A DNA stretch of 6,295 nt from Gammaproteobacteria bacterium (GTDB lineage: Bacteria > Pseudomonadota > Gammaproteobacteria > Pseudomonadales > Azotimanducaceae), in NCBI GenBank assembly GCA_026706425.1, contig JAPOYW010000149.1, positions 1-6,295 on the forward strand. Reading direction: 5' to 3'. The position numbers were made by a program, and so were the translations under genes. Under the pieces are notes generated by a model. That model was not told the DNA's origin and searched no databases. It worked only from the letters and a program-made list of their open reading frames with translations. Of the stretch, positions 1 through 5,527 are shown piece by piece (the first letter of the stretch is position 1; the number at the start of each line of letters is the position of its first letter).

Positions 1-27
1 CCACCTGACTGCCGCCGCGATCAGGGT

Positions 28-2229
28 TCAACTCGCATCGCCTGGCCCGTGGCCAACGGCCACTGCCAGACCTCGCTGCGTAACCACGCCGACTACCGCG
101 GCCGTCGCGTAGCCCTTCTCGCGCAGGGCCTGCACGCAATCGTCCGCAGCATTGGGCGGCACGCCCGCCAGCAGGCCGCCGGATGTCTGGGGGTCGGCCA
201 GCAGGCGTAGCCCCGGGGCAGCGGGTGTGTCGCCGCTGATCTCGTAGTCGTCCAATGCCTGCTGGTTGTTCGGCTGCAAGGAGCTTTCGACGCCCGACGC
301 GATCATGTCCAATGCGCCCGGCAACGTCGGCACGTCCTCGAGCCGAATCGATGCGCCGGTGCCCGAGGCGCGGGTCATCTCGGACAGGTGTACCGCCAAT
401 CCGAAACCGGTCACGTCCGTGCAGCCCCGCGCGGCATGTTCGCGCAACACGTGCGCAGCGGCGGCGTTGGACCTATCCATTTGATCGATCGCCGCCAGCA
501 GGTGTTCAGCGCGCGTACGGCCCAGCGCCGCCCCCGCGAGCAAAGTTCCCGTGCCGATCGCACCCGTAAGCAGAAGGGCATCCCCCGGGCTGAGTCCATC
601 CTTGGTGAACGGTTGTCCAGCAAGGGTTCCCGTGACGCTGAACGCCAATGCGAGTTCGCCACCCTCCGCAGAGTGGCCACCCACCAGATCGACGCCGTGG
701 GCGGCGAACACATCGAGGGCACCAGACATCATCTGGAAAAGGTCGTCCTCCATCATCGGATCGGCCATCAGCGGCACCGTCGCGATGGCCAGGGCGAACT
801 TGGGGTCGGCCCCCATCGCGAAGAGATCGTTCAGGGCGTGGTGGGCGCTGATGCGACCGAACCGGTAGGTGTCGTCGATCATCGCCCGGAAGCCATCGCA
901 ACTCATCGCAAGGCTGCCCGCAGGCACTTGCACGACGGCGGCGTCGTCGCCGATGCCCGAGACCGTTGACGTCGACACCGGGACGTCTAGCCGACTCAGT
1001 ACGGCGTTCAGGCTGTGGGCGCCGAGTTTCGCGCCGCAGCCTCCGCAACGCATTGCGGCCGGCATCTCGTTCTGCAGCTTAGTCGCTACCTGAGATCCTT
1101 CTTCATGCATTTCTGGCAGCATGCTCGGCAAGTTGCTGAATTTGCGCATGAAGCGACGGTCGATCCATCGTTTGACGAACCAGACCCAAGCCCCCGAGGC
1201 GTGGAATCTCCCCCGACTCGCCACAGCATCGCCGATACCCAAACCCACGATCGCCATGGCGTGGCGCTGCGCCCGGAAACGGCGCAGGCGGCGACCCGTG
1301 ACAAAGCGCCGCAGGTTCTCGGCGAGTAAGGGACCTTGCCGCACGGCATAGACGCCCGACTTGGGCCGCGGCTGATCCGCAGCGTAGGAGACATCCCCGG
1401 CCGCGAAGATCTCCTCATGGGACGTGGACTGGAGGTGCTTGTTGACGGCGACGAAACCCGCCGCGTCGGTGTCGAGGCCCGACTCGGAAAACCATGTCGG
1501 CGCGTCGACGCCTGTGGTCCATAGTGCGTGGTCGACCGCGATCGATGTTTCTCCCGCGATGAGTTCCCCTTCGAGCGCTTGGGTGACCCGTGCGCCGGTC
1601 ACCACGGAGATGCCCCGGTCCTTAAGCGCGTCCTGCAGTCGTCGCCTTGCCTTGGCCGCGAACCCGCCGAGGATTTCGCCGCCTGCATCCAAGAGGGTGC
1701 AGCGCGTGCCCGGATGGCGGTGACTGATCGCCAGGGCCAGTTCCACGCCACCCGGTCCGGCACCGACGACTCCCAAGCGTGCCGGCGGCCCGCAGTCGGC
1801 GGTGAGTTGCTCCCACACCGGCAGGAAACGGCCGATGGGCTTGACGGGCGTGACGAAATCGGACGCGAAGCGCTCGCCGGGAACGCCGCCGGTGTTGATC
1901 GACAGCACGTCGTAGCGCAACGGCGGGCGATCGGCAAAGACAATCCGCCTCTCCCCCGTGTCGATGCCCGACGCTTCCGCAGCAATGAACCGGGCATTGG
2001 CGAACCGGGCGAGTTTGGCCAGATCGATATGGATGTCGTCCCAGCCGTAGGCACCGGCCACATAGCTAGGGAGCATCCCCGTATACGGCGAGTGCGGTTC
2101 CCTGGCCACGATCGTGAGGCGCACCCCGGGTTCGGGCCGCATGCCGAAGCGTTTCAGCACCTGGACGTTGGCGTGACCGCCGCCCAAGAGCACGAGGTCG
2201 CGAAGCGGCGGTGCGTTTTCGGACTTCAT
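28..2229 (-). CDS. selD: Fused NDH-2-like FAD oxidoreductase / selenide, water dikinase
   Basis: A 733-residue two-domain protein. Residues about 10-380 form a pyridine-nucleotide-disulfide oxidoreductase domain: FAD-binding GGGHANVQVL at 16-25, a second Rossmann motif GVVGAGPGGVELA at 153-165, and the FAD-contact motif IFAAGDV at 274-280. Residues about 390-733 are SelD, which makes selenophosphate from selenide and ATP. Its glycine-rich loop CGGCGAK puts the catalytic Cys at 398 and Lys at 401 (E. coli Cys17 and Lys20). GIGDDAAV (426), NDLFAMG (467), GGHS (517), TDVTGFG (604) and DPQTSGG (679) follow. The active residue is Cys, not selenocysteine. SelD alone is about 350 residues, so the length confirms a fusion, a form known from cyanobacteria, some proteobacteria and some protists. 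The oxidoreductase half may deliver reduced selenium, which is inference. The ATG at 2229 has only a weak Shine-Dalgarno. The redoxin gene lies 42 bp upstream on the same strand. No selA, selB, selC or mnmH is visible. Confidence 0.96.
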   Translation of the reverse strand: MKSENAPPLRDLVLLGGGHANVQVLKRFGMRPEPGVRLTIVAREPHSPYTGMLPSYVAGAYGWDDIHIDLAKLARFANARFIAAEASGIDTGERRIVFADRPPLRYDVLSINTGGVPGERFASDFVTPVKPIGRFLPVWEQLTADCGPPARLGVVGAGPGGVELALAISHRHPGTRCTLLDAGGEILGGFAAKARRRLQDALKDRGISVVTGARVTQALEGELIAGETSIAVDHALWTTGVDAPTWFSESGLDTDAAGFVAVNKHLQSTSHEEIFAAGDVSYAADQPRPKSGVYAVRQGPLLAENLRRFVTGRRLRRFRAQRHAMAIVGLGIGDAVASRGRFHASGAWVWFVKRWIDRRFMRKFSNLPSMLPEMHEEGSQVATKLQNEMPAAMRCGGCGAKLGAHSLNAVLSRLDVPVSTSTVSGIGDDAAVVQVPAGSLAMSCDGFRAMIDDTYRFGRISAHHALNDLFAMGADPKFALAIATVPLMADPMMEDDLFQMMSGALDVFAAHGVDLVGGHSAEGGELALAFSVTGTLAGQPFTKDGLSPGDALLLTGAIGTGTLLAGAALGRTRAEHLLAAIDQMDRSNAAAAHVLREHAARGCTDVTGFGLAVHLSEMTRASGTGASIRLEDVPTLPGALDMIASGVESSLQPNNQQALDDYEISGDTPAAPGLRLLADPQTSGGLLAGVPPNAADDCVQALREKGYATAAVVGVVTQRGLAVAVGHGPGDAS

Positions 2230-2271
2230 TGAACGCTCAAGCGACCCTCGCCCGCGTCCTGCACAGGCTCG

Positions 2272-2886
2272 CTAGTGGTGGTGGGTCTCGCGGGGTGTGG
2301 ACCTATCGCCCCGTTCGGGAAAGTTGATCAGGCAGCCCACGGGAGCAACGGATCTGACGGCCGGCGTTTCGCCCGCCAGAACCGCCTCCACCGCATCGAT
2401 GACGTAGTGATTGTCGGCTTCGCTGCGTTGTCGTTCATAGACCAGCCGGTCGTTGATGGGGCCGCGATAGGCGAGCGCTCGGGACCGCGTGTCGATGACC
2501 AGGGCTTCCGCGGTGCGGGTGAAGCCCAGAGCCTGGCCAACCTCCTGGGTGGCGTCGACCAGGACCGGCAGGTCGATGCCCCACTCCTGTGCTTCCGCGC
2601 GAATGGAATCCTCGTTGTCCTGCAGGTTCGAGTTGATCATCAGGAACCGCACCGGCGCGCCCCGAAACCGTTCGCGCACGGCGTTGAGGTCGATCAACGC
2701 ATTGCGCACCACCGGGCACCCGTTGCCCTGCACCACCAGGACGACGACCTTGGAATCCCCGCCGTCGAAGAGTTCGTGGTTCGCCCCGGATTGGTCCGTA
2801 AGCGCGAAGTTGCCTACCGACATGGCGGATACCGTCGCCGCCAGCAACACGGCACACGCTGCGAGAAGTGGTTGATGATGAAACAT
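2272..2886 (-). CDS. Secreted redoxin-domain (AhpC/TSA-like) protein
   Basis: A 204-residue protein from the ATG at 2886. Residues 7-21 are hydrophobic and end in TVSA, so this looks like a signal peptide cleaved near residue 21, giving a periplasmic protein. The rest reads as a thioredoxin fold: strand VVVLVVQ, then the redox motif GNGCPVVR with Cys57, the strand VRFLMIN, LPVLVDATQEVGQALGF, and EALVIDTRSRALAYRGPINDR. A second Cys185 sits in VGCLINFP near the C-terminus. This layout is seen in redoxin proteins often annotated as AhpC/TSA or thioredoxin-like; a thiol peroxidase or disulfide reductant role is inference. The start is uncertain. In-frame GTG at 2901 and TTG at 2937 lengthen the N-terminus and add arginines before the hydrophobic stretch, and none has a clear Shine-Dalgarno. 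The 114 bp between it and dinB show no clear promoter or terminator. selD follows 42 bp downstream, so the two are probably co-transcribed. Confidence 0.87.
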   Translation of the reverse strand: MFHHQPLLAACAVLLAATVSAMSVGNFALTDQSGANHELFDGGDSKVVVLVVQGNGCPVVRNALIDLNAVRERFRGAPVRFLMINSNLQDNEDSIRAEAQEWGIDLPVLVDATQEVGQALGFTRTAEALVIDTRSRALAYRGPINDRLVYERQRSEADNHYVIDAVEAVLAGETPAVRSVAPVGCLINFPERGDRSTPRETHHH

Positions 2887-3000
2887 GCCGACGGACCGCA
2901 CGGTTTGCCATGCACTATTGTGCCTTAGTTGGACCAAGCTCGTCGCTGCGAAGAGTCGTCCCTCCCGTCCAAACCAACACCGCCATTGTCGGAAGGACGG

Positions 3001-4212
3001 CTACATCTGGTTGTCGAGATAGTCGAGATTCACGCCGTCGGCGGCAACGGTACCCCAATCGGCGAGATCCCGCGCCCGCATCAGGACGCCGCGACCGAAT
3101 CGATGCATCAGGCCGTCTACGGTGGTCTCCAGTTCCCGGGCGGCGAGGTCCTCGAACAGGTCGAGCTGCCGGGGGCCTTCGCGTTCCACCAGATCGAATG
3201 CCGCCATGCCCACCAATCGGAACGGACCCGGGTCGTTGAACTGGCCCAGCAGGCTTATGCCAGCCGCCATGAGTTCCGCGCCCAAGTCGACCGGTTTGCG
3301 GAGCTTGCGTTGGCGGGTCAGTACCTGGAACCGGTGCGTCTTCAACCGGACCCGGACACCGCGCGCCGCGTAGCGCTTGGCGCGCAACCGGCGTCCGATC
3401 CGGTCCGCGGCCCGGCGCAGGTGCAGTTCGATGTCCTCGCGGCGCGAAATGTCCGCGACGAGGGTGCGATCCGAGCCGATGCTCTTGGCAACGCGGGTTC
3501 GACGCACGCCCCGAGGATCCCGGGCATTCGCCAGGGCGTGGAAGTGCGCGCCGAGGCCCCCCAGGCGCGCAAGGGTCGTCGCGTCCGCGGCCGCCACATC
3601 CCCGATCGTCGACAGCCCCAAGGCCTGCAGGCGCGGCACGGTCTTTCGGCCCGCCCCCCACAGACGCGATACGGACAGCGGCGCGAGCCAGGCCTTCGCC
3701 CGGTCCGCCGGAACGACCATCAATCCGTCGGGCTTGCTCTCGGCGCTTGCGACCTTGGCCACGTACTTGGTGCTCGCGATGCCGACCGAGATGTTCAGAC
3801 GGGTCGCCTCCCTGACCGCCTGCCTGATCTTCGACCCCATCTGGCGCGGCGTCCCGAACAGGCGTTCGGCCCCCGTCATGTCGACGAACGCTTCGTCCAT
3901 GGACAACGCCTCCACCCGAGGCGAGAAGTCGGCCAGGATGTCCATGACCCGGGACGAGACCTCCTGGTAGCGGTCGAAGCGGGGACCGACGATGATCGCG
4001 TCCGGGCACCGGCGCAATGCGGCACCCATCGGCATGGCGCTGCCGACGCCGTAGGGACGGGCCTCGTAGCTCGCGGTCAGAACGACGCCGCGCCGGCTCT
4101 TCGGCCCGACGAGCACGGGTTTGCCGCGCAGGCCCGGGTCGTCGAGTTGCTCCACGGCAGCATAGAACGCATCCATGTCCGCATGGACGACGATTCGCGG
4201 CCAAGGGTCCAT
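3001..4212 (-). CDS. dinB: DNA polymerase IV (Y-family translesion polymerase)
   Basis: A 403-residue error-prone polymerase that copies past damaged bases. The N-terminal palm begins IVVHADMDAFYAAVEQ: Asp12 is the first metal ligand (E. coli Asp8) and Tyr17 is at the steric-gate position. SMDEAF supplies Asp106 and Glu107 (E. coli 103/104). SVGIASTKYVAKVASAESKPDG (142-163) is the conserved palm segment. The thumb helix-hairpin-helix is LWGAGRKTVPRLQALGLSTIGD (184-205), and the little finger covers about 235-345. QLDLF at 349-353 is a strong beta-clamp-binding motif, followed by about 50 more residues ending in the RFGRG segment common in this family. The frame is open up to an ATG at 4398, but the family's N-terminus starts at the ATG at 4212 and the promoter and LexA box lie just upstream of it, so 4212 is chosen. 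The redoxin gene follows after 114 bp. Confidence 0.96.
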   Translation of the reverse strand: MDPWPRIVVHADMDAFYAAVEQLDDPGLRGKPVLVGPKSRRGVVLTASYEARPYGVGSAMPMGAALRRCPDAIIVGPRFDRYQEVSSRVMDILADFSPRVEALSMDEAFVDMTGAERLFGTPRQMGSKIRQAVREATRLNISVGIASTKYVAKVASAESKPDGLMVVPADRAKAWLAPLSVSRLWGAGRKTVPRLQALGLSTIGDVAAADATTLARLGGLGAHFHALANARDPRGVRRTRVAKSIGSDRTLVADISRREDIELHLRRAADRIGRRLRAKRYAARGVRVRLKTHRFQVLTRQRKLRKPVDLGAELMAAGISLLGQFNDPGPFRLVGMAAFDLVEREGPRQLDLFEDLAARELETTVDGLMHRFGRGVLMRARDLADWGTVAADGVNLDYLDNQM

Positions 4213-4218
4213 GAGTGC

Positions 4219-4247
4219 AACATACTGTACGAATAGACAGTTTTCAA
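4219..4247 (-). promoter_or_regulatory. Sigma70-type dinB promoter
   Basis: Reading the minus strand, a -35 box TTGAAA (4247-4242, 5 of 6 to consensus) is followed by a 17-bp spacer and a -10 box TATGTT (4224-4219, 4 of 6). The LexA box fills the spacer. With normal geometry (+1 seven bases after the -10 box) transcription starts at about 4212, which is the A of the dinB ATG. There is no room for a Shine-Dalgarno, so the mRNA is predicted to be leaderless. Confidence 0.72.
4223..4242 (-). promoter_or_regulatory. LexA (SOS) operator of dinB
   Basis: On the minus strand the core is CTGTCTATTCGTACAG (4240-4225), an exact CTGT-N8-ACAG match to the gammaproteobacterial and betaproteobacterial LexA consensus. 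Flanking bases (A before, TA after) also fit the extended E. coli form. It ends 12 bp before the dinB ATG and occupies the spacer between the -35 and -10 boxes, where bound LexA would block RNA polymerase. DNA-damage induction of dinB is known in many bacteria. LexA itself is not encoded here. Confidence 0.88.
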
Positions 4248-4293
4248 CGGGTATCGAGAACGTCCGGGGAGGACCGGCCGGCGCCGTCTGATC

Positions 4294-4347
4294 GAACATC
4301 GCCCCATTCAATCGGTGCCGAGTTGCGTTTCCCACCCCTCGACGACC
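4294..4347 (-). repeat. Dispersed 54-bp repeat, copy A
   Basis: The minus-strand sequence from 4347 to 4294 aligns with the plus strand at 5265-5317: 45 of 54 columns identical, with a single 1-base gap. Identical blocks include AAACGCAACTC (11 bases) and ATTGAATGGGGCGATG (16 bases). Similarity stops sharply on both sides. The copies are in opposite orientation and point away from each other. The 1-base indel and the different reading contexts argue against a shared coding function. The copy ends about 47 bp upstream of the dinB -35 box. The repeat family is not recognised. Confidence 0.8.
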
Positions 4348-4492
4348 TTGGCCGATGGCCCCTTCCGCCTTCACGACGCCGCCTGTGTTCCGCGACAATC
4401 AAGATGAGAACGTAGCGGCTGGGTAAGTACGCGGACGCGTAGGGGCGTTGCGAGGTGGCGGCGGCGCGGACGTGGCTGCCGGAGACGGCTGG

Positions 4493-4519
4493 CGCCGGAT
4501 CGGCCTGGTCGATCCGGCG
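4493..4519. repeat. Perfect 10-bp inverted repeat (hairpin)
   Basis: Arms CGCCGGATCG (4493-4502) and CGATCCGGCG (4510-4519) are exact reverse complements around a 7-base loop, GCCTGGT. A stem this long and GC-rich would be very stable in RNA. No T-run follows on either strand, so it is not a standard intrinsic terminator. It lies mid-spacer, about 220 bp before the ferredoxin start. It could belong to a structured RNA or a repeat element. Confidence 0.65.
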
Positions 4520-4600
4520 GAGGTGCCGGGGACCTGGCCTCGCGACGGGCGGCTACCGCCTAATCCTCGGATCGTCCAGCGCGGCGATTGGCTGAGTTCA

Positions 4601-4644
4601 GGGCGTCAACACGGTCGCCCCTGCATCCGGGTTTTCGCAACCCG
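4601..4644. repeat. Two adjacent small stem-loops
   Basis: The first is GGGCG (4601-4605) pairing with CGCCC (4616-4620) over a 10-base loop. The second is CGGGTT (4628-4633) pairing with AACCCG (4639-4644) around TTCGC. Each could arise by chance in GC-rich DNA. They are listed because they fall in series with the longer stems at 4493-4519 and 4676-4696. Confidence 0.35.
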
Positions 4645-4675
4645 CACCAAGAATCTCATGCGCACCCGCGACGCT

Positions 4676-4696
4676 CCGGTCGCTGGCAGCGACCGG
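4676..4696. promoter_or_regulatory. 21-bp perfect dyad upstream of ferredoxin, candidate operator
   Basis: Arms CCGGTCGCTG (4676-4685) and CAGCGACCGG (4687-4696) are exact reverse complements around one central G. It begins 65 bp and ends 45 bp before the chosen ferredoxin GTG. A weak promoter can be drawn through it: CTGGCA (4683-4688), 18-bp spacer, TAGAGT (4707-4712), each 4 of 6 to consensus. That would place the dyad over the -35 box, as expected for a dimeric repressor site. No T-run follows, so a terminator is less likely. The regulator is unknown. Confidence 0.5.
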
Positions 4697-4740
4697 CGGC
4701 TCTCGCTAGAGTGGTTTGTCGGGGGGTGGCGACAACAACC

Positions 4741-5088
4741 GTGCCGTACATCGTTTTCGTTCAACCGGACGGGTCGCGCGAAACGCACGCGGGCGAACCC
4801 GGGCGCAGCATCATGGATTGCGCGGTGGACAACGGCGTGCCGGGCATTCGGGCGCAGTGTGGCGGCGGCTGCACCTGTTCGACATGCCACGGCTTCGTCG
4901 ACGAGGCCTGGTTCGACCGGGTCGGCGAGCCGGTAGACGACGAGGCCGACATCCTGGATTTCGTACCGGGGCGCCGGGTCACCAGCCGACTGACCTGCCA
5001 GATCGTGATCCGCGACCACTTGGACGGCATAGTCATCCACGTACCGCCGCCCGAGCAGGCTTCCTGCGTCGACCCGCTTGTCGAGTGA
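4741..5088 (+). CDS. [2Fe-2S] ferredoxin, P450/adrenodoxin type
   Basis: A 115-residue soluble one-electron carrier. The cluster ligands are Cys40, Cys46, Cys49 and Cys86, spaced C-x5-C-x2-C-x36-C as in putidaredoxin and adrenodoxin (AQCGGGCTCSTCHGFV, then SRLTCQI). The start PYIVFVQPDGSRE and the ending LDGIVIHVP match the bacterial ferredoxins that feed cytochromes P450 or Rieske oxygenases, usually 105-110 residues. No P450, oxygenase or ferredoxin reductase lies in the window, so its partner is unknown. An extra Cys44 lies inside the cluster loop. GTG at 4741 is chosen because it puts the family's first strand right after the start and has GGGGGGTGG (4721-4729) 11 bp upstream. GTG at 4726 is an alternative with a poorly placed Shine-Dalgarno. 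The next reading frame begins 2 bp after its stop, so the two were probably an operon. Confidence 0.93.
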   Translation: MPYIVFVQPDGSRETHAGEPGRSIMDCAVDNGVPGIRAQCGGGCTCSTCHGFVDEAWFDRVGEPVDDEADILDFVPGRRVTSRLTCQIVIRDHLDGIVIHVPPPEQASCVDPLVE

Positions 5089-5090
5089 GC

Positions 5091-5303
5091 ATGCCCGATC
5101 CCGAGTTTCCCGATCGGTTCTTCGAACGCGACGACGAGTCGGCGGACTCGCTTTTCTACGGCGAGCCTCGATTCGTCGCCCACATCGACGACGACACCAT
5201 CTCGGCGCTCACCGCCTACTACCGGGAGTTCCTTCCGCCGGGATCCCCGGGAAAACCGAGGCGCGGTGGTCGAAGGGTGGCAAACGCAACTCTGTGTCAT
5301 TGA
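5091..5303 (+). pseudogene. Truncated SAM-dependent methyltransferase (N-terminal remnant)
   Basis: An open frame of 70 codons from the ATG two bases after the ferredoxin stop, with a GAG just upstream. Residues 1-52 include SLFYGEPRFVAHIDDDTISALTAYYREFLPPGS, which resembles the start of a class I methyltransferase family whose members continue from LPPGG into VLDLMSSWVSHLP-like SAM-binding sequence. That continuation is missing from all three plus frames. After PPGS the frame encodes an Arg- and Gly-rich tail with no family character and stops at 5303. The 54-bp repeat copy B starts at 5265, only about 20 bp after similarity is lost, suggesting a deletion or insertion removed the catalytic domain. 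Family recognition is from memory of conserved motifs. The stub could still be translated but would lack the SAM site. Confidence 0.6.
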
Positions 5304-5317
5304 ATGGGGCGATGCTC
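5265..5317 (+). repeat. Dispersed 54-bp repeat, copy B
   Basis: This is the partner of the minus-strand copy at 4294-4347, 45 of 54 aligned columns identical with one base deleted here. It begins about 20 bp past the point where the methyltransferase stub loses family similarity and overlaps the end of that frame. Together the two copies bracket a 917-bp segment (4348-5264) carrying the hairpin-rich spacer, the ferredoxin and the methyltransferase stub. No target-site duplication was recognised at its edges. Confidence 0.8.
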
Positions 5318-5488
5318 CTCTTCGCGGTCGCGGTCGAGGACGGCGGGCCGTTCGTCGACGGAGCAGTGCCTGACGGCACCTTTTGCAGATTCCCGGCAAC
5401 CGAAAACCGCAGCTATCGGGACTTCGTAAGAGCAGTCTTGACGGCGATCATGCCCGAAGTGTTGACAACGTTGTCATCCGAGGCGTAA
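5312..5488 (+). CDS. Unrecognised short open frame, possibly a remnant
   Basis: From the ATG at 5312 the frame encodes 58 residues (MLLFAVAVEDGGPFVDG at the start, TLSSEA at the end). About three quarters of its codons end in G or C, which is coding-like but lower than expected for this DNA. No family is recognised. The ATG lies inside repeat copy B with GGGG only two bases before it; an in-frame GTG at 5294 is an alternative. The last 27 bases overlap the GH16 promoter and palindrome. It may be the tail of a broken gene or a chance frame. Confidence 0.25.
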   Translation: MLLFAVAVEDGGPFVDGAVPDGTFCRFPATENRSYRDFVRAVLTAIMPEVLTTLSSEA

Positions 5489-5491
5489 CGT
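5462..5491 (+). promoter_or_regulatory. Promoter candidate for GH16 gene
   Basis: A perfect -35 box TTGACA (5462-5467) is followed after 18 bp by TAACGT (5486-5491), a weak -10 match (3 of 6). Transcription would start near 5498, leaving a leader of about 30 bases that contains the Shine-Dalgarno. The weak -10 box suggests either an activator or a low basal level. The -35 box overlaps the palindrome at 5463-5476. Confidence 0.5.
5463..5476. promoter_or_regulatory. 14-bp palindrome, LacI-family-like operator
   Basis: TGACAACGTTGTCA is a perfect palindrome with a central AACGTT. Operators of LacI-family sugar regulators typically have a CG at the dyad centre with flanking AA/TT, as in PurR, GalR and NagR sites. 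It covers the -35 box of the downstream hydrolase, 51 bp before its ATG, which would suit a repressor released by an oligosaccharide. No regulator gene is visible here, so the family assignment is inference. Confidence 0.6.
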
Positions 5492-5511
5492 CATCGAAAC
5501 CAGCCTGTTCG

Positions 5512-5519
5512 AAGGGGGA
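5512..5519 (+). promoter_or_regulatory. Ribosome binding site of GH16 gene
   Basis: AAGGGGGA, a close match to AAGGAGG, lies 8 bases before the ATG at 5528. It is the clearest Shine-Dalgarno in the window and settles this start. Confidence 0.75.
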
Positions 5520-5527
5520 TTTCGTTC

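Larger units (their letters stand above)
4248..4740. other. Intergenic region without a convincing gene, hairpin-rich
   Basis: This stretch of about 490 bp separates leftward dinB from the rightward ferredoxin. Frames here are open because of the high GC, but none gives a recognisable protein. A plus-strand frame from 4448 reads through into the ferredoxin in a different phase and is treated as chance. Visible structures are one copy of the 54-bp repeat (4294-4347), a 6-bp dyad TACGCG-GA-CGCGTA (4428-4441), a 10-bp stem (4493-4519), shorter stems at 4548-4560, 4601-4620 and 4628-4644, and the 21-bp dyad at 4676-4696. A structured RNA, a decayed gene or mobile-element debris are all possible. 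Confidence 0.6.

Noticed and set aside
1..27. Start of a further gene downstream of selD, such as mnmH
   Set aside because: Only 27 bases remain, with no clear start codon and Shine-Dalgarno; nothing can be supported.
2909..2923. GCAC-TATT-GTGC dyad upstream of the redoxin gene, NtrC-like
   Set aside because: Arms are only 4 bp, the match to the NtrC site is partial, and no sigma54 promoter is nearby.
2915..4204. 429-codon minus-strand open frame
   Set aside because: It overlaps dinB in another phase, is extremely rich in Arg, Gly and Pro, and shows no family motif; an artefact of high GC.
2929..4236. 435-codon plus-strand open frame opposite dinB
   Set aside because: It is antisense to a gene with intact catalytic motifs and has no recognisable domain; a shadow frame.
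4213..4398. 62-residue N-terminal extension of DinB from the ATG at 4398
   Set aside because: It would run through the LexA box, promoter and repeat copy A, and DinB proteins start at the MDPWPRIVVHADMD position.
4711..4740. Possible third copy of the 54-bp repeat (GTCGGGGGGTGG region)
   Set aside because: Only about 16 of 22 bases match the repeat core in G-rich DNA, and the strongest repeat block (ATTGAATGGGGCGATG) is absent.
5238..5250. CCGGG-ATC-CCCGG hairpin as a terminator of the ferredoxin operon
   Set aside because: The stem is 5 bp with a 3-base loop and is followed by GAAAACC rather than a T-run.
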